A DNA stretch of 64,000 nucleotides, taken from Eustoma russellianum (Eukaryota; Streptophyta; Magnoliopsida; Gentianales; Gentianaceae). Where the stretch lies: assembly GCA_036186865.1 (NCBI GenBank), contig AP025049.1, positions 24,033,869 through 24,097,868 of the forward strand, written 5' to 3'. Positions 31,862 through 41,830 of this stretch are shown here, piece by piece (position 1 is the first letter of the stretch; each line of letters begins with the position of its first letter). The notes beneath the pieces are model-generated. The model worked only from the letters and a program-made list of their open reading frames with translations, made no database searches and had not been told where the DNA came from. Both the position numbers and the translations under genes were made by a program.

Positions 31862-32585
31862 TTAAATCATATCTTCATCCGCTGCTGTAGTCGATCCTGA
31901 AGATGATGATGGCTTTTCTTCTTGTAAGAGGGGAGCAAATTTCATCAAAATATTCTGCATTTCTTCGGAGTTTTTCGCCATTGCAAGCTGATATTGCATC
32001 CTTTATTTATGTAATAAAAGTTGTTCATGTCCGGGTTTCATGGGTGCAGTTATTGTAGTCCTAACATCCAAAAATTTCTTCTATGTATTCTATATTTTTA
32101 TTTGTTCCATAACTCTGGAAGGAGTAATGGATTCTGGGATATTGAATGTTGTCCACCATTTGATATAAAAGTTCTTTTATTACGGGTAGTTTAGTAGAGG
32201 TATATTCGTCTCTCCACTGAAATACCCATGGTTTCTCTGAAAACATCTTCTCTTCATTCGTTGGAGAATACGTCAGGGTGAATATTTGCATAGATTTTTT
32301 TACTGCCTCCTGAGTATCCAGATATTTCGGACAAGATCCGAAATGGTCCCACCAAGCAGCGACCCAATATGGAATATTTGTCGTCTTAATTCTTCTGGTA
32401 TCAAAAAATACCAGCCAGGTGTGTGAACCCTTGGAGTTTTGAAAATATAGGAAACTAAACCAAGCTTGTTGGTAATCCCAATAATTGAAAGATATATTTG
32501 AGAATTTATTCGAATTATATCCGACAGGAAAACCAATTTCTTCGGATAAAGATCCAAATTCTATTTGTCATTGCTCCGGTGTCAT
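31862..32585 (-). pseudogene. EPRV-2 ORF2 (unknown function), broken
   Basis: The minus-strand start at 32585 (MTPEQ, then TGA at codon 6) is the same as EPRV-1 ORF2. The family frame continues with FNYWDYQQAWFSFLYFQ, FFDTRRIKTTNIPYW, AAWWDHFGSCPKYLDTQ, then KPWVFQWRDEYTSTKLPV and IEYIEEIF-like sequence in shifted frames. The tail has MAKNSEEMQNILMKFAPLLQ and DEDMI before the stop at 31864-31862. No known catalytic motif is visible. It is predicted to be mostly helical at the C-terminus. Function is unknown. Confidence 0.75.
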
Positions 32586-32589
32586 AATA

Positions 32590-34440
32590 TATAATATTTT
32601 AAAATTGGAGAAGACATACTCTGTATTTTCTTTATTAAAATGATGTTTTTTATTGTTGTAATTGTTCTTATAAAATTCGTTAGAGGATTTTTGAAATTTT
32701 TTAGGATATCTATTACCTTTATTATATCTATTGTTATATTTATTGTTATAAGATTTTTGAATATTTCTACGATAAGGTTTTTTAGAACATTCTCCTTGAC
32801 ATTCTTTATTATAAGGTTTATATGGATCATTATCAAATTGTTTACAGAAAGTTCCTAATTCAGACTTAGTTTGTCTTAATTCTTTCTTTAAACTACTTTG
32901 TAATCTTATATCTTGGCATAATCTTAATCCTTCTTTTTGTATAAAACTTATTAATTTTCCATAAGTATAATTTGCTTAAGAAACTATTTGTTGTCTTGAA
33001 GTTTCTCTAATTTTATTTCGAACTTTTTCTCCTAACAAATTTGGTAATCCTGCAAGGAATTTTTCCTTTCAGAATGGTTGATTTGAATCTTCTCTAATCA
33101 TAACTCGAGTTAGAAAAGTATTTTTATAACATTAGAAATCACTAAGTTTTCTACATCTTAAATTTGTCAATAATTCAGCATTTTTATCCTTAATATGTGA
33201 TGGATCACCTATAAAATGTAAAGATATACATAGTATAAGTGTGGCAACAGAATCAGATAATGTTCCTTCATCGATAATTATAGGATTATTTTCTTCATCT
33301 ACTTTTATTGCATTCAATATTTCTTGTCCTGTATAGGAGTTAAATAATGATCCCACCAACCTTTTAGTTGGCCAGAGAATCCAGAATAAGATATTCAGCA
33401 ATTGCTTTATCATTAGGTGTTAACTGTGTTCTATAAGCATTTGCTGCCATTGTCATTTGTTGTAGTACATTGATTATTTGGTATTCTGACAAACCATCTA
33501 TATTCCAAGAATAAATGGATTGTGCATTAAAAATGGTATTGGGAAATGGGTTTTATTTTCAAATCTGTAGACATTTGTACATGTACTATAGAATTATCCC
33601 ATTCTATTTTTTCTAAATTATTTCCTTTAGAGTTATTATTCTGAAATTGTTTATATGCTTTACCTAGGTCACTATCTGAACTATCAGAATTATCAGAAGA
33701 TTCATTTTCTTCTAGATTATTGATTTTAGAAGAAGTAACTTCCTTCTCTTTATTTCTAGTTCTGCTAGCTATAGACGTATTATTAACATTTGAATCTGCT
33801 ACTACCTCATTGGTTATAAAATTACTATTTTCTACACTTTTCACTATACAACTTAATTGTTGTTTTATAAATTTATTAAACTCGTCTTTATTAGGCATAG
33901 GTTGCATACTAGATGATGATATTTGAAAGGGTTTAAACAATGGTTGTTTAAATTTTTGTGTAGATGATCCTTCACTTATTGTATTTATTGGTTGTGTTTG
34001 GTAATATTTTTCTAACTTGTCTAGTTGTTTCGCTATTGTATTTAGATATGTATTTGTATAATTATTTTGTTGAGTAATATGTTTGGTGTTCATAAGGGAA
34101 TCATATGTCATATTTTATAAGGAATAGCTTATATTGGATTCCCTGCTACTTCTAGTTTTATACCTGCTAAAGGTGGATGATTTGACAATATCTTTTTTTA
34201 TGCTGTGATAGTTATCCACTCTTTTGGTTTTTCAATTATTGGGTTTACTGTTTTAACAGGAAATTCTATATTATTTTGTGAATCATATATTTCAAACCAG
34301 TCAAAGAAAAATATATTTATTTTGTGGATATTAATAAACTCATAATATTTTTCTTGAATTTGTTTTCTAACATTACAGTAATGTTGAAAAAACCATTCTC
34401 TTTCATTATTATTCTCTTGGTTATAAAAACTCATGTAAAA
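32590..34440 (-). pseudogene. EPRV-2 coat protein region, with downstream pol deleted
   Basis: Reading right to left, an N-terminal piece is open at 34434-34198 (YYEFINIHKINIFFFDWFEI). A Lys/Asn/Ser-rich segment follows (34111-33527: TQPINTISEGSSTQKFKQPL, then an acidic Ser/Asp run). The conserved capsid part comes next (33413-33132: LILCISLHFIGDPSHIKD). A stop lies at the FxKEKFLAGLP position (about 33070). An Asn/Lys/Arg-rich tail follows (32836-32600). Zinc finger, protease, RT and RNase H are missing: the tail joins ORF2 upstream sequence directly at an AATAAA microhomology near 32640. Confidence 0.8.
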
Positions 34441-34541
34441 GACTTTTATTTACTACAAATTCTTTTTCTATAACATTTAATTCATTTGCAATATTTTTTT
34501 GTTATTGCAGATTGTGTAGGGCTATTAGGTGCACTAAAATC

Positions 34542-35588
34542 TTATTTAGAATAAACCGGTCTAGAAATTTCTGTAGAATAATTGGCTTTTCTAAATGAAG
34601 AGTTAGCATGTTCAACATTAGATGTCAAAAATCTCTGTTTTTGATAAGAAATATCTACCATAGATGGTATATGTGAAAATCTTCCTAAATTTATTGTGCT
34701 AGAACTAGAGGCGTCATCTTTTTCTCTAGTTGAAAAACTTCTAGCGAAGCTTAATTTAATCGATCCATCATTTAATTCTGTTATTCTAGTTACTTCTGTA
34801 TTAGGTTCATGTTTTTCTTGATTTGTGGCTTTTACTGCCTCTTCCAAGACCCATTCATCTGGAAGATTTATTTCATTCCATTTTATAGATCTTGAAATTA
34901 CAGCATTAGATCTGGATAAGATCTGTATGTAGTATCATTGTTTCTTCTCTTTTTAAAGAGTGTTTTAGTTTTGGACCAATAAATATGGAACTCGTTACTT
35001 TGTAATGAATCTGATATATTAAAGCCAATAGAATTGACCCTGGCAACATATCATATCCATGTGTTTTTATTTGAAGTACCAAAGTTTTTAATATCTGTGT
35101 ATCTTTTAATGAACAAGAAAAATTTGAATAATAATCAAAAGAGATTGGTCCTGTACACAGACTGTATTCGATAGAACTAAGAAGAGATTGTTCAAATTTG
35201 TTATGTCATATATCTCTTAAGACAACTAATATTGATGTATCTAAACCTTCTCTTGTTAAAGGTTTGATACCTACTTGTATTAGACCAACATGTAGATACT
35301 GCTATCCTTTCGTTTTATGTTTTTCAAGTGATTTATAAGAAAGGAGTTGTATTGTTTCAAACGGTTTAGAGAGTGGAATATCTCTCTCTTTCGTTTTAAT
35401 TATGTAATCAGATTCTAACATATTAAATATTGAAGACTCATATATTTCATTTTTCTTGATTTTTGGAATGACCCAATTATTTACTGTCTTATCAAAGTTC
35501 TCTATTATTATTTTCTCAGTATTGACAATTTTATTCTTAATTGCACATGATACTGAACTGCATGAGATCCTTCGAACATATCGTCCAT
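34542..35588 (-). pseudogene. EPRV-2 movement protein, broken
   Basis: 30K-superfamily movement proteins open plasmodesmata for virus spread. The ATG at 35588-35586 precedes a Met-Phe-Glu-Gly-Ser start as in EPRV-7. A frame change in the first 40 residues is followed by NWVIPKIKKNEIYESSIFNM and PLSKPFETIQLLSYKSLEKH (to 35302). The middle (LHVGLIQV..., FEQSLLSS...) is present but interrupted, including a stop near 35300. The distal part is open at 34847-34542 (ELNDGSIKLSFARSF, IPSMVDISYQKQRF). It is homologous to 58489-59721 throughout. Confidence 0.82.
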
Positions 35589-35775
35589 CTTTATATATGC
35601 TTTCTTTTATATTTGCTTGGATTTTGGCTATAAACACTTTGACGCATACAGGATTCAGTGCTCTTGAGATGAGACTTACAACCCAGCGTGTACAAAGCAA
35701 ACACTCACCAAAAATTTACACAAATATAATTTAAAAGATATATAAAACTGAATGAGTTGTCGTTAGATCTGAACC

Positions 35776-36200
35776 AACTTTCTGTAAACAATTTGATAAT
35801 GATCCATATAAACCTTATAGTAAAGAATGTCAAGGAGAATGTTCTAAAAACCTTATCATAAAAATATGAGAAAACCTTATAACAATAGATATAACAACAG
35901 ATATAATAAAAGTAATAGATATCCTAAAAAATATCAAAAATCCTCTAATGAATTTTATAGGAACAATTACAATAATAAAAATACCAGAAAACTTACAGAA
36001 AAACTAATTATGAGAAAAATACAAATGCAAATACAAACGATTACAAAAATATTGAATGTTATAAATGTCATAAAAAAGGACATACTGCAAATTATTGCAG
36101 ATTAAAAACAGAGTTAAAAGAATTAAATCTAGAAGAATCTATTCTAGAAAATTATCAAATCTACTTGTTGAATCTTTTTCGGAGATAGAAGAAACTTCTT
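35776..36200 (+). pseudogene. EPRV-3 fragment: coat C-terminus and zinc finger
   Basis: This plus-strand fragment begins at an inverted junction with EPRV-2 (within GAACCAACTTTCTGTAAAC). It carries the Asn/Arg/Tyr-rich coat tail and a zinc knuckle CHKKGHTANYC preceded by IECYK (about 36055-36105). It ends near 36200 in sequence matching 61690-61710 of EPRV-7. It is heavily interrupted by stops. Confidence 0.75.
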
Positions 36201-36429
36201 CACAAACATGAATATATACTACCGACAGTAACAGAGAATAATAATAATGAACGAAACATAAATCAAAATGTTATTGGGAACAACAGTAAAAATAACATAA
36301 TTAAAAGGGGGTGATTAAACTTCCCAAGAAGATAAATAAAGAACAGTAAATATAAAAGGGGAAAAAGGGAAATAAGGTTAGGCGGAACTAATTCCAGCCA
36401 TATATATATATCCCAAAAATTTACGACTC

Positions 36430-37605
36430 TCCGGGCTGGAAACGAATTTGTTGAATACACTCCATATGTTTAACCCTTACGTCGCAACAGCCTGCAATCT
36501 CTGGTTATCTTCTCCTACATGTATATTCACATTGCGCCATGCATACATGGATCTGCGTCCTTCCAGGCCACAGCGATACTCCAATAAGTTTATATGGTGG
36601 GCTTCATTACCAAAGGCAGTTAGCATTTTCATGTGGAAACTGTTTAACAATGCACTACTGCTTGAAGATAATTTAAATCGGTTCCAAGCTTTTTGTCCTA
36701 CAAGATGCCCATTTTGTAAGTCCCATTCTGCCACCATCTCTCATCTATTTCTGCAATGCACCGCAATCTCACATATCTGGACAAGATTTGCCGCACATCT
36801 TGGTGGACCACATCCTACTACACTAACTCTCCGATGATATCTTTTGAAATGGTGGCTAACTTCTACATCACGCACACTATTGGGTCATTATAGAGTGGTG
36901 GCTCCCTCCTTCATATGTTGGAATATCTAGAAACTATATGCTAATCACAGTTATGGAGAAGCCGACATTCCAGTAACGTCTGCTTTCTCAATGTCTCGAC
37001 AGTCGTGTTATACCTGGGCATCTACACTATCTGGTACTAAACTCGCCTCTAATATATCGGACCTTATACAGCAAAGGCTTTCTCCACCATTAAAGGTCCG
37101 CCGACATCACACTATAAAGTGGCAACTTCCTCCATCAGGTAAACTAAAACTCAACGTCGATGCTTCAGCATGCCAGAAAAATGCAACAGCAGGAGCTATT
37201 CTACGGGATCATAGAGGTCGTTTGTTGGGCGCCATATCATTTACGCTACCATGTTTATCTCCTATTAGAGCTGAACTCCAGGCTGCTCTCTTTAGCCTAT
37301 TATACTTCAGCTTCTCGCATAGTGATATCATATTGGAAACAAACTGCCTTCAACTAACATCTTCTCAACACTCAACATTGGCATCATCAGTGCAATATGT
37401 TTGTCTCCAAATGCTCTTGCAACTGAGGGGAAGCTCAATTTCATACATCCCGCGAGAAAGTAATATGGTGGCACATCACTTGGCACAATATGCGCACCTT
37501 AATTCAGCCACATCTTATTTTCCTTCTTCAAGTTCCCTTCCTCAAGTTGTCCGCGGTTTTTACTCAACTGATGCCACAACATATGTTATGCGACCTTCAT
37601 CCTGA
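36430..37605 (+). pseudogene. LINE D ORF2 C-terminus: zf-RVT and RNase H
   Basis: The zf-RVT segment (36448-36837) carries KFIWWASLPKAVSIFMWKLF and the Cys/His cluster CPFCKSHSATISHLFLQC. A stop and frame changes interrupt 36838-36990. RNase H (RVT_3 type, 36991-37605) shows KLKLNVDASACQKNATAGAI (first catalytic Asp), IRAELQAALFSLLYF (Glu), ILETNCLQL (the usual catalytic Asp is replaced by Asn: ETN for ESD) and YIPRESNMVAHHLAQYA. The ORF stops at 37603-37605. Confidence 0.88.
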
Positions 37606-38518
37606 ATATATTCCTAATGGTCACCTTACATAGTTGCATGTATCTGAAGGATACAGGCAACAACGGTATTTTTCTTACCTATTATATTTCAGTATGATTA
37701 TTGTGCTTTATCATATTTTACAAGACTTCTCATCTACTTTGCTGCGCTGCTATTTGGAATTCTCAATACACTCTTATGACATCGTCCGCCTTGCGCTGCA
37801 CTAGAGACAAACTGCTTCATTGATTGGCATGTCTATCATATGCATGTTCACAGTATTACACCATCAGAAGGCCGAAACACATCTTCACATAGGCGAGACA
37901 CACAGACTCTTCCGAAAGGATTGGCAAATTTTAACAACTTCTGCCTGTATCCCGCATGATACAGTCAGACTCGGTATGACTTTCTTTTATATGACAGACG
38001 TTATAGTGCATTCATACTGTCTTTCTAACCAACATATCTTTCTATTTGCATGGTTGACTATGGGATACACGGATGACATTCTGGGATACAATACTAACGA
38101 TCATCACATACATGGCGTACTCCGTCGGGCATTGGAGGAATATCTATTCGAAACGCTATGCCTTCACGTAATTATGTTCTTCAAAGGGCTGCGCTGGTTG
38201 AATGTTATGCTCTTGCAACTATCATCTCCATCATTGGATCACTGGAGTATCAAAGACTATCAATTACGCAGATCTGAGCAATCTCATACACAGGTCCAAC
38301 GCTCCAATTATATAAATATGTATGCTTTTTCCTTCGCCAAGGTTTTATCCACAAGGGTGGTTTTACGTGGTAAGGTTTTAATGCGGCATATCATATATGA
38401 TTGGAGGTTGTCACTCATTACCTCATTGTACCACTTATTTTCATACGACGATTTCTTTGTAATATGGTATTCCTCCGCCATAAGAGAGGCAATCTAATAA
38501 AAATTCGCTTTTATAAAA
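37606..38518 (+). other. LINE D 3' UTR with conserved 3' segment
   Basis: About 900 bp follow the RNase H stop. An open frame of 225 codons at 37820-38497 shows no protein family features and lies wholly in the UTR, so I do not call it coding. The block 38304-38399 (CTTCGCCAAGGTTTTATCC, then AAGGTTTTAATGCGGCATAT) is about 94% identical to the LINE C 3' UTR at 45896-45990. Confidence 0.75.
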
Positions 38519-38593
38519 TATATATATATATATAGAAATATTAAATAAAAGGGAAAAGGGGAGTAGGATTATAATTAGGCGGTATATACTGAC

Positions 38594-38664
<71 letters not shown>
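38519..38664. repeat. TA microsatellites flanking LINE D 3' end and in EPRV-4 leader
   Basis: There are two runs: 38519-38534 at the LINE D end and a pure TA run at 38596-38664. Between them is GAAATATTAAATAAAAGGG and the EPRV leader block up to TATATACTGACCC. The Tyr/Ile frames across these runs are not genes. Confidence 0.95.
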
Positions 38665-38667
<3 letters not shown>

Positions 38668-39123
38668 AATAAATATAAGTAGGCAGTAGAACCAACCCAA
38701 CGCATAAAAAATATAAAAGAACAAAATTAAAGAACTCAAAATAAAAAGAATTGAAAAATTCAATTCATACCATATATTGATTCAAAATATTGGAGATACA
38801 ATTATTGTTGAAGAAAGGGAGATCTTCAAAGCTACCGGATATTATCAAGAACAAAGTGTTCTTGAGTTGGAAGGATATTGAAAAAAGGTTGAAAAGTATT
38901 TGGATGGAAAAGAAGGAGAGAATGGAGGGAGAGAGGGTGTAAGAAGGTAAGAGAAAGTAGAAAAAAATTGTGTTCCTGAAGGTTGGATACTACCTTCCTT
39001 TTATAGGAATTTTGATGGTAATATAGACAAAAGAGGGGTCCCTCCACTATGAAATTTTTGTATATTCCCGCCCGAATATTTTAATATTTTTATTTTCTTT
39101 TTTCTTTTTTTATATTTTTTTCA

Positions 39124-39144
39124 TGTTATATCAAAGATATAACA
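39124..39144 (-). promoter_or_regulatory. EPRV-4 upstream palindrome
   Basis: A perfect TGTTATATC-AAA-GATATAACA palindrome lies about 120 bp upstream of the EPRV-4 TATA box (TATAAAAGG, minus strand, 39005-38997). Confidence 0.85.
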
Positions 39145-39175
39145 ATGAGTACATCAACAATATTACAATGAATAG

Positions 39176-39855
39176 GTATTTTTTCCTCTCTGAATTTTGG
39201 AATATACGGGAGATCAACTATGTGTTGTTTTCTTGACCAGAAAGCATTCGGAAGATCTGAACAAAGTTAATTTTCAAATGATATTTTAAGATTTTGTATT
39301 TTGGTTATTATCTTAGGATCTTTTAGTGATTGTTCTATCTTATTAATATTTAGTGTAACCTTAACTGATTTGTAATTGGAAAGTTTTACTTTTGATTATT
39401 GCATTCACTTGATCTTTATTAATTGAACAAGCTTTAATTAAATCGAAATTCTTTGTTTTAGGTTTTCTAAAAATTCAAAATGAAGTTTTTTATTTCTTAA
39501 TTTGAAAGAAATAAAATCATTACTACATTATATTAGGGCTGTAAATGAACAGAGCCGTTCGGTATGTTCGGCTCGTTCGGCTCGAGCTCGGCTCGAGCTC
39601 GGTTCGGTTAAACGGTTAATGAACCGAGCTTGAACCAATTTTTTTTGTTCGAGCTCGGTAAAGACACCGTTCGTTTAGGGTGTTCGGCTCGTTAATGTTG
39701 TTCGTTAGTTAAACGAACAGAGCTTGAACAATTAAATATGTTCGTTTAAATAAACGAACAAGCTCGGCTCGTTTGCTAAGATAAACGAACCGAGCTTGAA
39801 CAAGGCGAAGCTCGGCTCGTTCGGTTCGTTTACAGCCCTACATTATATGGTAAAT
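39176..39855 (-). pseudogene. EPRV-4 protease/RT junction fragment, carrying a MITE
   Basis: The minus-strand sequence matches EPRV-7 at about 62520-62895: FKIRNKKLHFEFLEKPKTKN-like, then NELCSDLPNAFW and QHIVDLPYTPEF-like segments, with frameshifts. It is joined directly to the leader at 39175, so most of RT, RNase H and ORF2 are deleted. A hAT-type MITE (39534-39840) splits it. It ends at an inverted-repeat junction with EPRV-5. Confidence 0.78.
39534..39840. mobile_element. hAT-type MITE, 307 bp, with 8-bp target duplication
   Basis: Terminal inverted repeats are TAGGGCTGTAAATGAAC and its inverse (GTTCGTTTACAGCCCTA). The duplication CATTATAT flanks both ends (39526-39533 and 39841-39848). 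The body is made of GAACGAGC, GAGCTCGG and TTCGTTTA motifs in both orientations and has no coding capacity. An 8-bp duplication with a GGGCTGTAAA-type terminus points to the hAT superfamily. Confidence 0.92.
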
Positions 39856-39900
39856 CTGAACCAATTTGGCGCAGATTTAAATATATTCCTGTTTGTGTAG

Positions 39901-39912
39901 TGGTATCAGAGC
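39901..39912 (+). other. Primer binding site (initiator tRNA-Met), EPRV-5
   Basis: TGGTATCAGAGC precedes CAAATTGGTTCAGAT and an A/T-rich stretch before the movement protein ATG at 40106. Caulimovirids use the same tRNA as copia elements to prime minus-strand synthesis. The sequence is a primer site, not a tRNA gene. Confidence 0.9.
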
Positions 39913-40105
39913 CAAATTGGTTCAGATCCACCGTCATCTCATTCAGTTTTATATATCTTTTCATTATATTTGTGTAAATTTTTGGTGAGTATTTGTTTTG
40001 TACATAATGGGTTGTAAGTCTCATCTCAAGAGCAATAAATCATGTATGCGTCAAAGTGTTTGTAGCCAAAAATCTAAGCAAATATAAAAGCAAACATATA
40101 TAAAA

Positions 40106-41820
40106 ATGGAGGATATCTTCGAAGGATCTGCTTCATGCAGCTCGGTAACATGCGCAAATAAGAATAAAATTGTCAAAATAAGAAATAGAAAATAATGTAG
40201 GAATTAATTCTATTTCTTTCAAAATAAGAAATAAAAAACTTCATTTTGAATTTTTAGAAAAACCTAAAACAAAGAATTTAGATGTAATTAAAGCTTGTTC
40301 AATTCATAAAGAACAAGTGAATGCAATAATCAAAAGTAAAACTTTTCAATTACAATCACTTAAGGACACAGTAAATATTAATAAGATAGAACAATCACTA
40401 AAAGACCCTAAGATAATAACCAAAATACAAAATCTTAAAATATCATTTGAAAATGAACTTTGTTCAAATCTTCCGAATGCTTTCTGGTCAAGGAAACAAC
40501 ACGTAGTTGATCTCCCGTACACTCCATAATTCAGAGAGGAAGAAATACTACAAAAGCAATACCAATTCAGATGAATGCTGAATTGGAACAACATTGTAAA
40601 AAAGAAATGCAAAATTTAGAATCAAAGGGATTAATACAAAAATCAAGGTCTCCTTGGAATTGTGCTACTTTTTATGTAAATAAAAATGCAGAAATAGAAC
40701 GAAGCACACCTAGATTAGTAGATTAGTAATAAATTATAACCCATTAAATAAAGCATTACAATGGATAAGATACACATTACCTAATTAAAAAGATTTATTA
40801 ACAAGGTTACACTCTGTATGTATACATTCAAAATTCGATATGAAATCAGGATTTTGGCAAATACAAATATCTGAAAAAGATAGATATAAAACAACATTTA
40901 CAGTTCCATTTGGACAATATGAATAGAAAGTAATGCCTTTTGGATTGAAAATGTGCCTTCTGAATTTCAGCGAATTATGAATAATATATTTATGGATTAT
41001 TCAAATTTTTGCATTGTCTATATAGATGATGTATCAATATTTTGAACATTTTAAACATTTAAAAACCTTCTTCTATATAGCAAAGAAAAATGGTTTAGTA
41101 TTATCTAAATCCAAAATGTCCTTATTCAAGACTAAAATAAGATTCTTAGGACATCATTTATCTCAAGGAACAATTTTACCAATTGAAATATCTTTGGAAT
41201 TTGCATCAAAATTCCCAGATAAAATATTGGATAAAAATCAATTACAAAGATTTCTTGGATCTTTAAATTATATTGTTGATTTTATTCCAAATATCATAAT
41301 AATAGCAAAACCATTACATAATAGATTAAAGAAAAATCCACCAATATGGACTAAGAACATACTTCAGTTGTTAAGAAAATAAAAAGTTTAGTATCTGATA
41401 TACCCTGCTTACATATAACAGATCCTAATCTCTCTAAAATAGTGAAACAAACGCATCAGATAATGGTTATGGTGGAATATTAAAACAAATACAAAATGGT
41501 TAAGAGTCTATAGTTCAATATACTTCTGGTCATTGGAATAATACCCAAAAATTATATTCTACTATTAAAAAAGAAATTTTGGGTATTGTATTATGTATTA
41601 ATAAATTTCAAAGTGATTTATTGAATAAAAAATTTCTTTTACGTATTGATTGCAAATCTGCAAAAGAAATTTTGCAAAAAAATGTTACAAATCTAGCTTC
41701 AAAACAAATTTTTGCTAGATGACAAGTTTTATTGAGTATTTATGATTTTGATATTGAATATGTAAAAGGAGATACAAATTTTGTTCCAGACTTTCTGTGT
41801 AGAGAAAAAGAGGTTTGAGT
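40106..41820 (+). pseudogene. EPRV-5: movement-protein start fused to RT-RNase H by deletion
   Basis: The first 20 or so movement-protein codons (ATG 40106, MEDIFEGSASCSS) run into protease/RT sequence near 40170, deleting most of the movement protein, coat, zinc finger and protease. RT follows with NKIEQSLKDPKIITKIQNLK (40317-40529), then in shifted frames QIQISEKDRYKTTFTVPFGQ (about 40855-40920) and VYIDDVSIF (about 41016-41043, YIDD box kept). The distal RT is open at 41026-41382 (FLGHHLSQGTILPIEISLEF). RNase H fragments continue to about 41815. A TAG after FGQYE (40924-40926) is shared with EPRV-7. Confidence 0.82.
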
Positions 41821-41830
41821 GATTTCAAAA

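Larger units (their letters stand above)
36412..38518 (+). mobile_element. LINE D: 5'-truncated L1-clade LINE in EPRV-4 leader
   Basis: Only the 3' end of a LINE is present: the zf-RVT domain, RNase H and a 3' UTR of about 900 bp. It starts abruptly at a TA tract (36400-36411) and ends in AATAAAAATTCGCTTTTATAAAA followed by a TA tract (38519-38534). The TA runs on both sides prevent exact placing of a target duplication. RNase H shares about half its residues with LINE C, so the two are different lineages of one family. Confidence 0.88.
36201..39175 (-). promoter_or_regulatory. EPRV-4 promoter and leader, split by LINE D
   Basis: On the minus strand, the palindrome (39144-39124) is followed by the TATA box (39005-38997), the CT-rich leader (about 38990-38760) and TATATACCGCC repeats. 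Next come a long TA tract (38596-38664) and TTATTTAATATTTC. LINE D interrupts (36412-38518). Then GGCTGGAATTAGTTCCGCC (36400-36380) leads to TTAATCACCCCC and ACATTCATG-type sequence just before where the tRNA primer site would be. It ends at an inverted junction with EPRV-3. No coding region belongs to the leader itself. Confidence 0.75.

Noticed and set aside
32640..32858. Plus-strand open frame opposite the EPRV-2 coat tail
   Set aside because: It is the antisense of the Asn/Lys-rich coat C-terminus. The similar frame at 61292-61627 (minus) arises the same way in EPRV-7.
37820..38497. A 225-codon open frame after LINE D RNase H
   Set aside because: It falls wholly in the LINE 3' UTR. The homologous UTR of LINE C is not open in the same frame, and no protein feature is visible.
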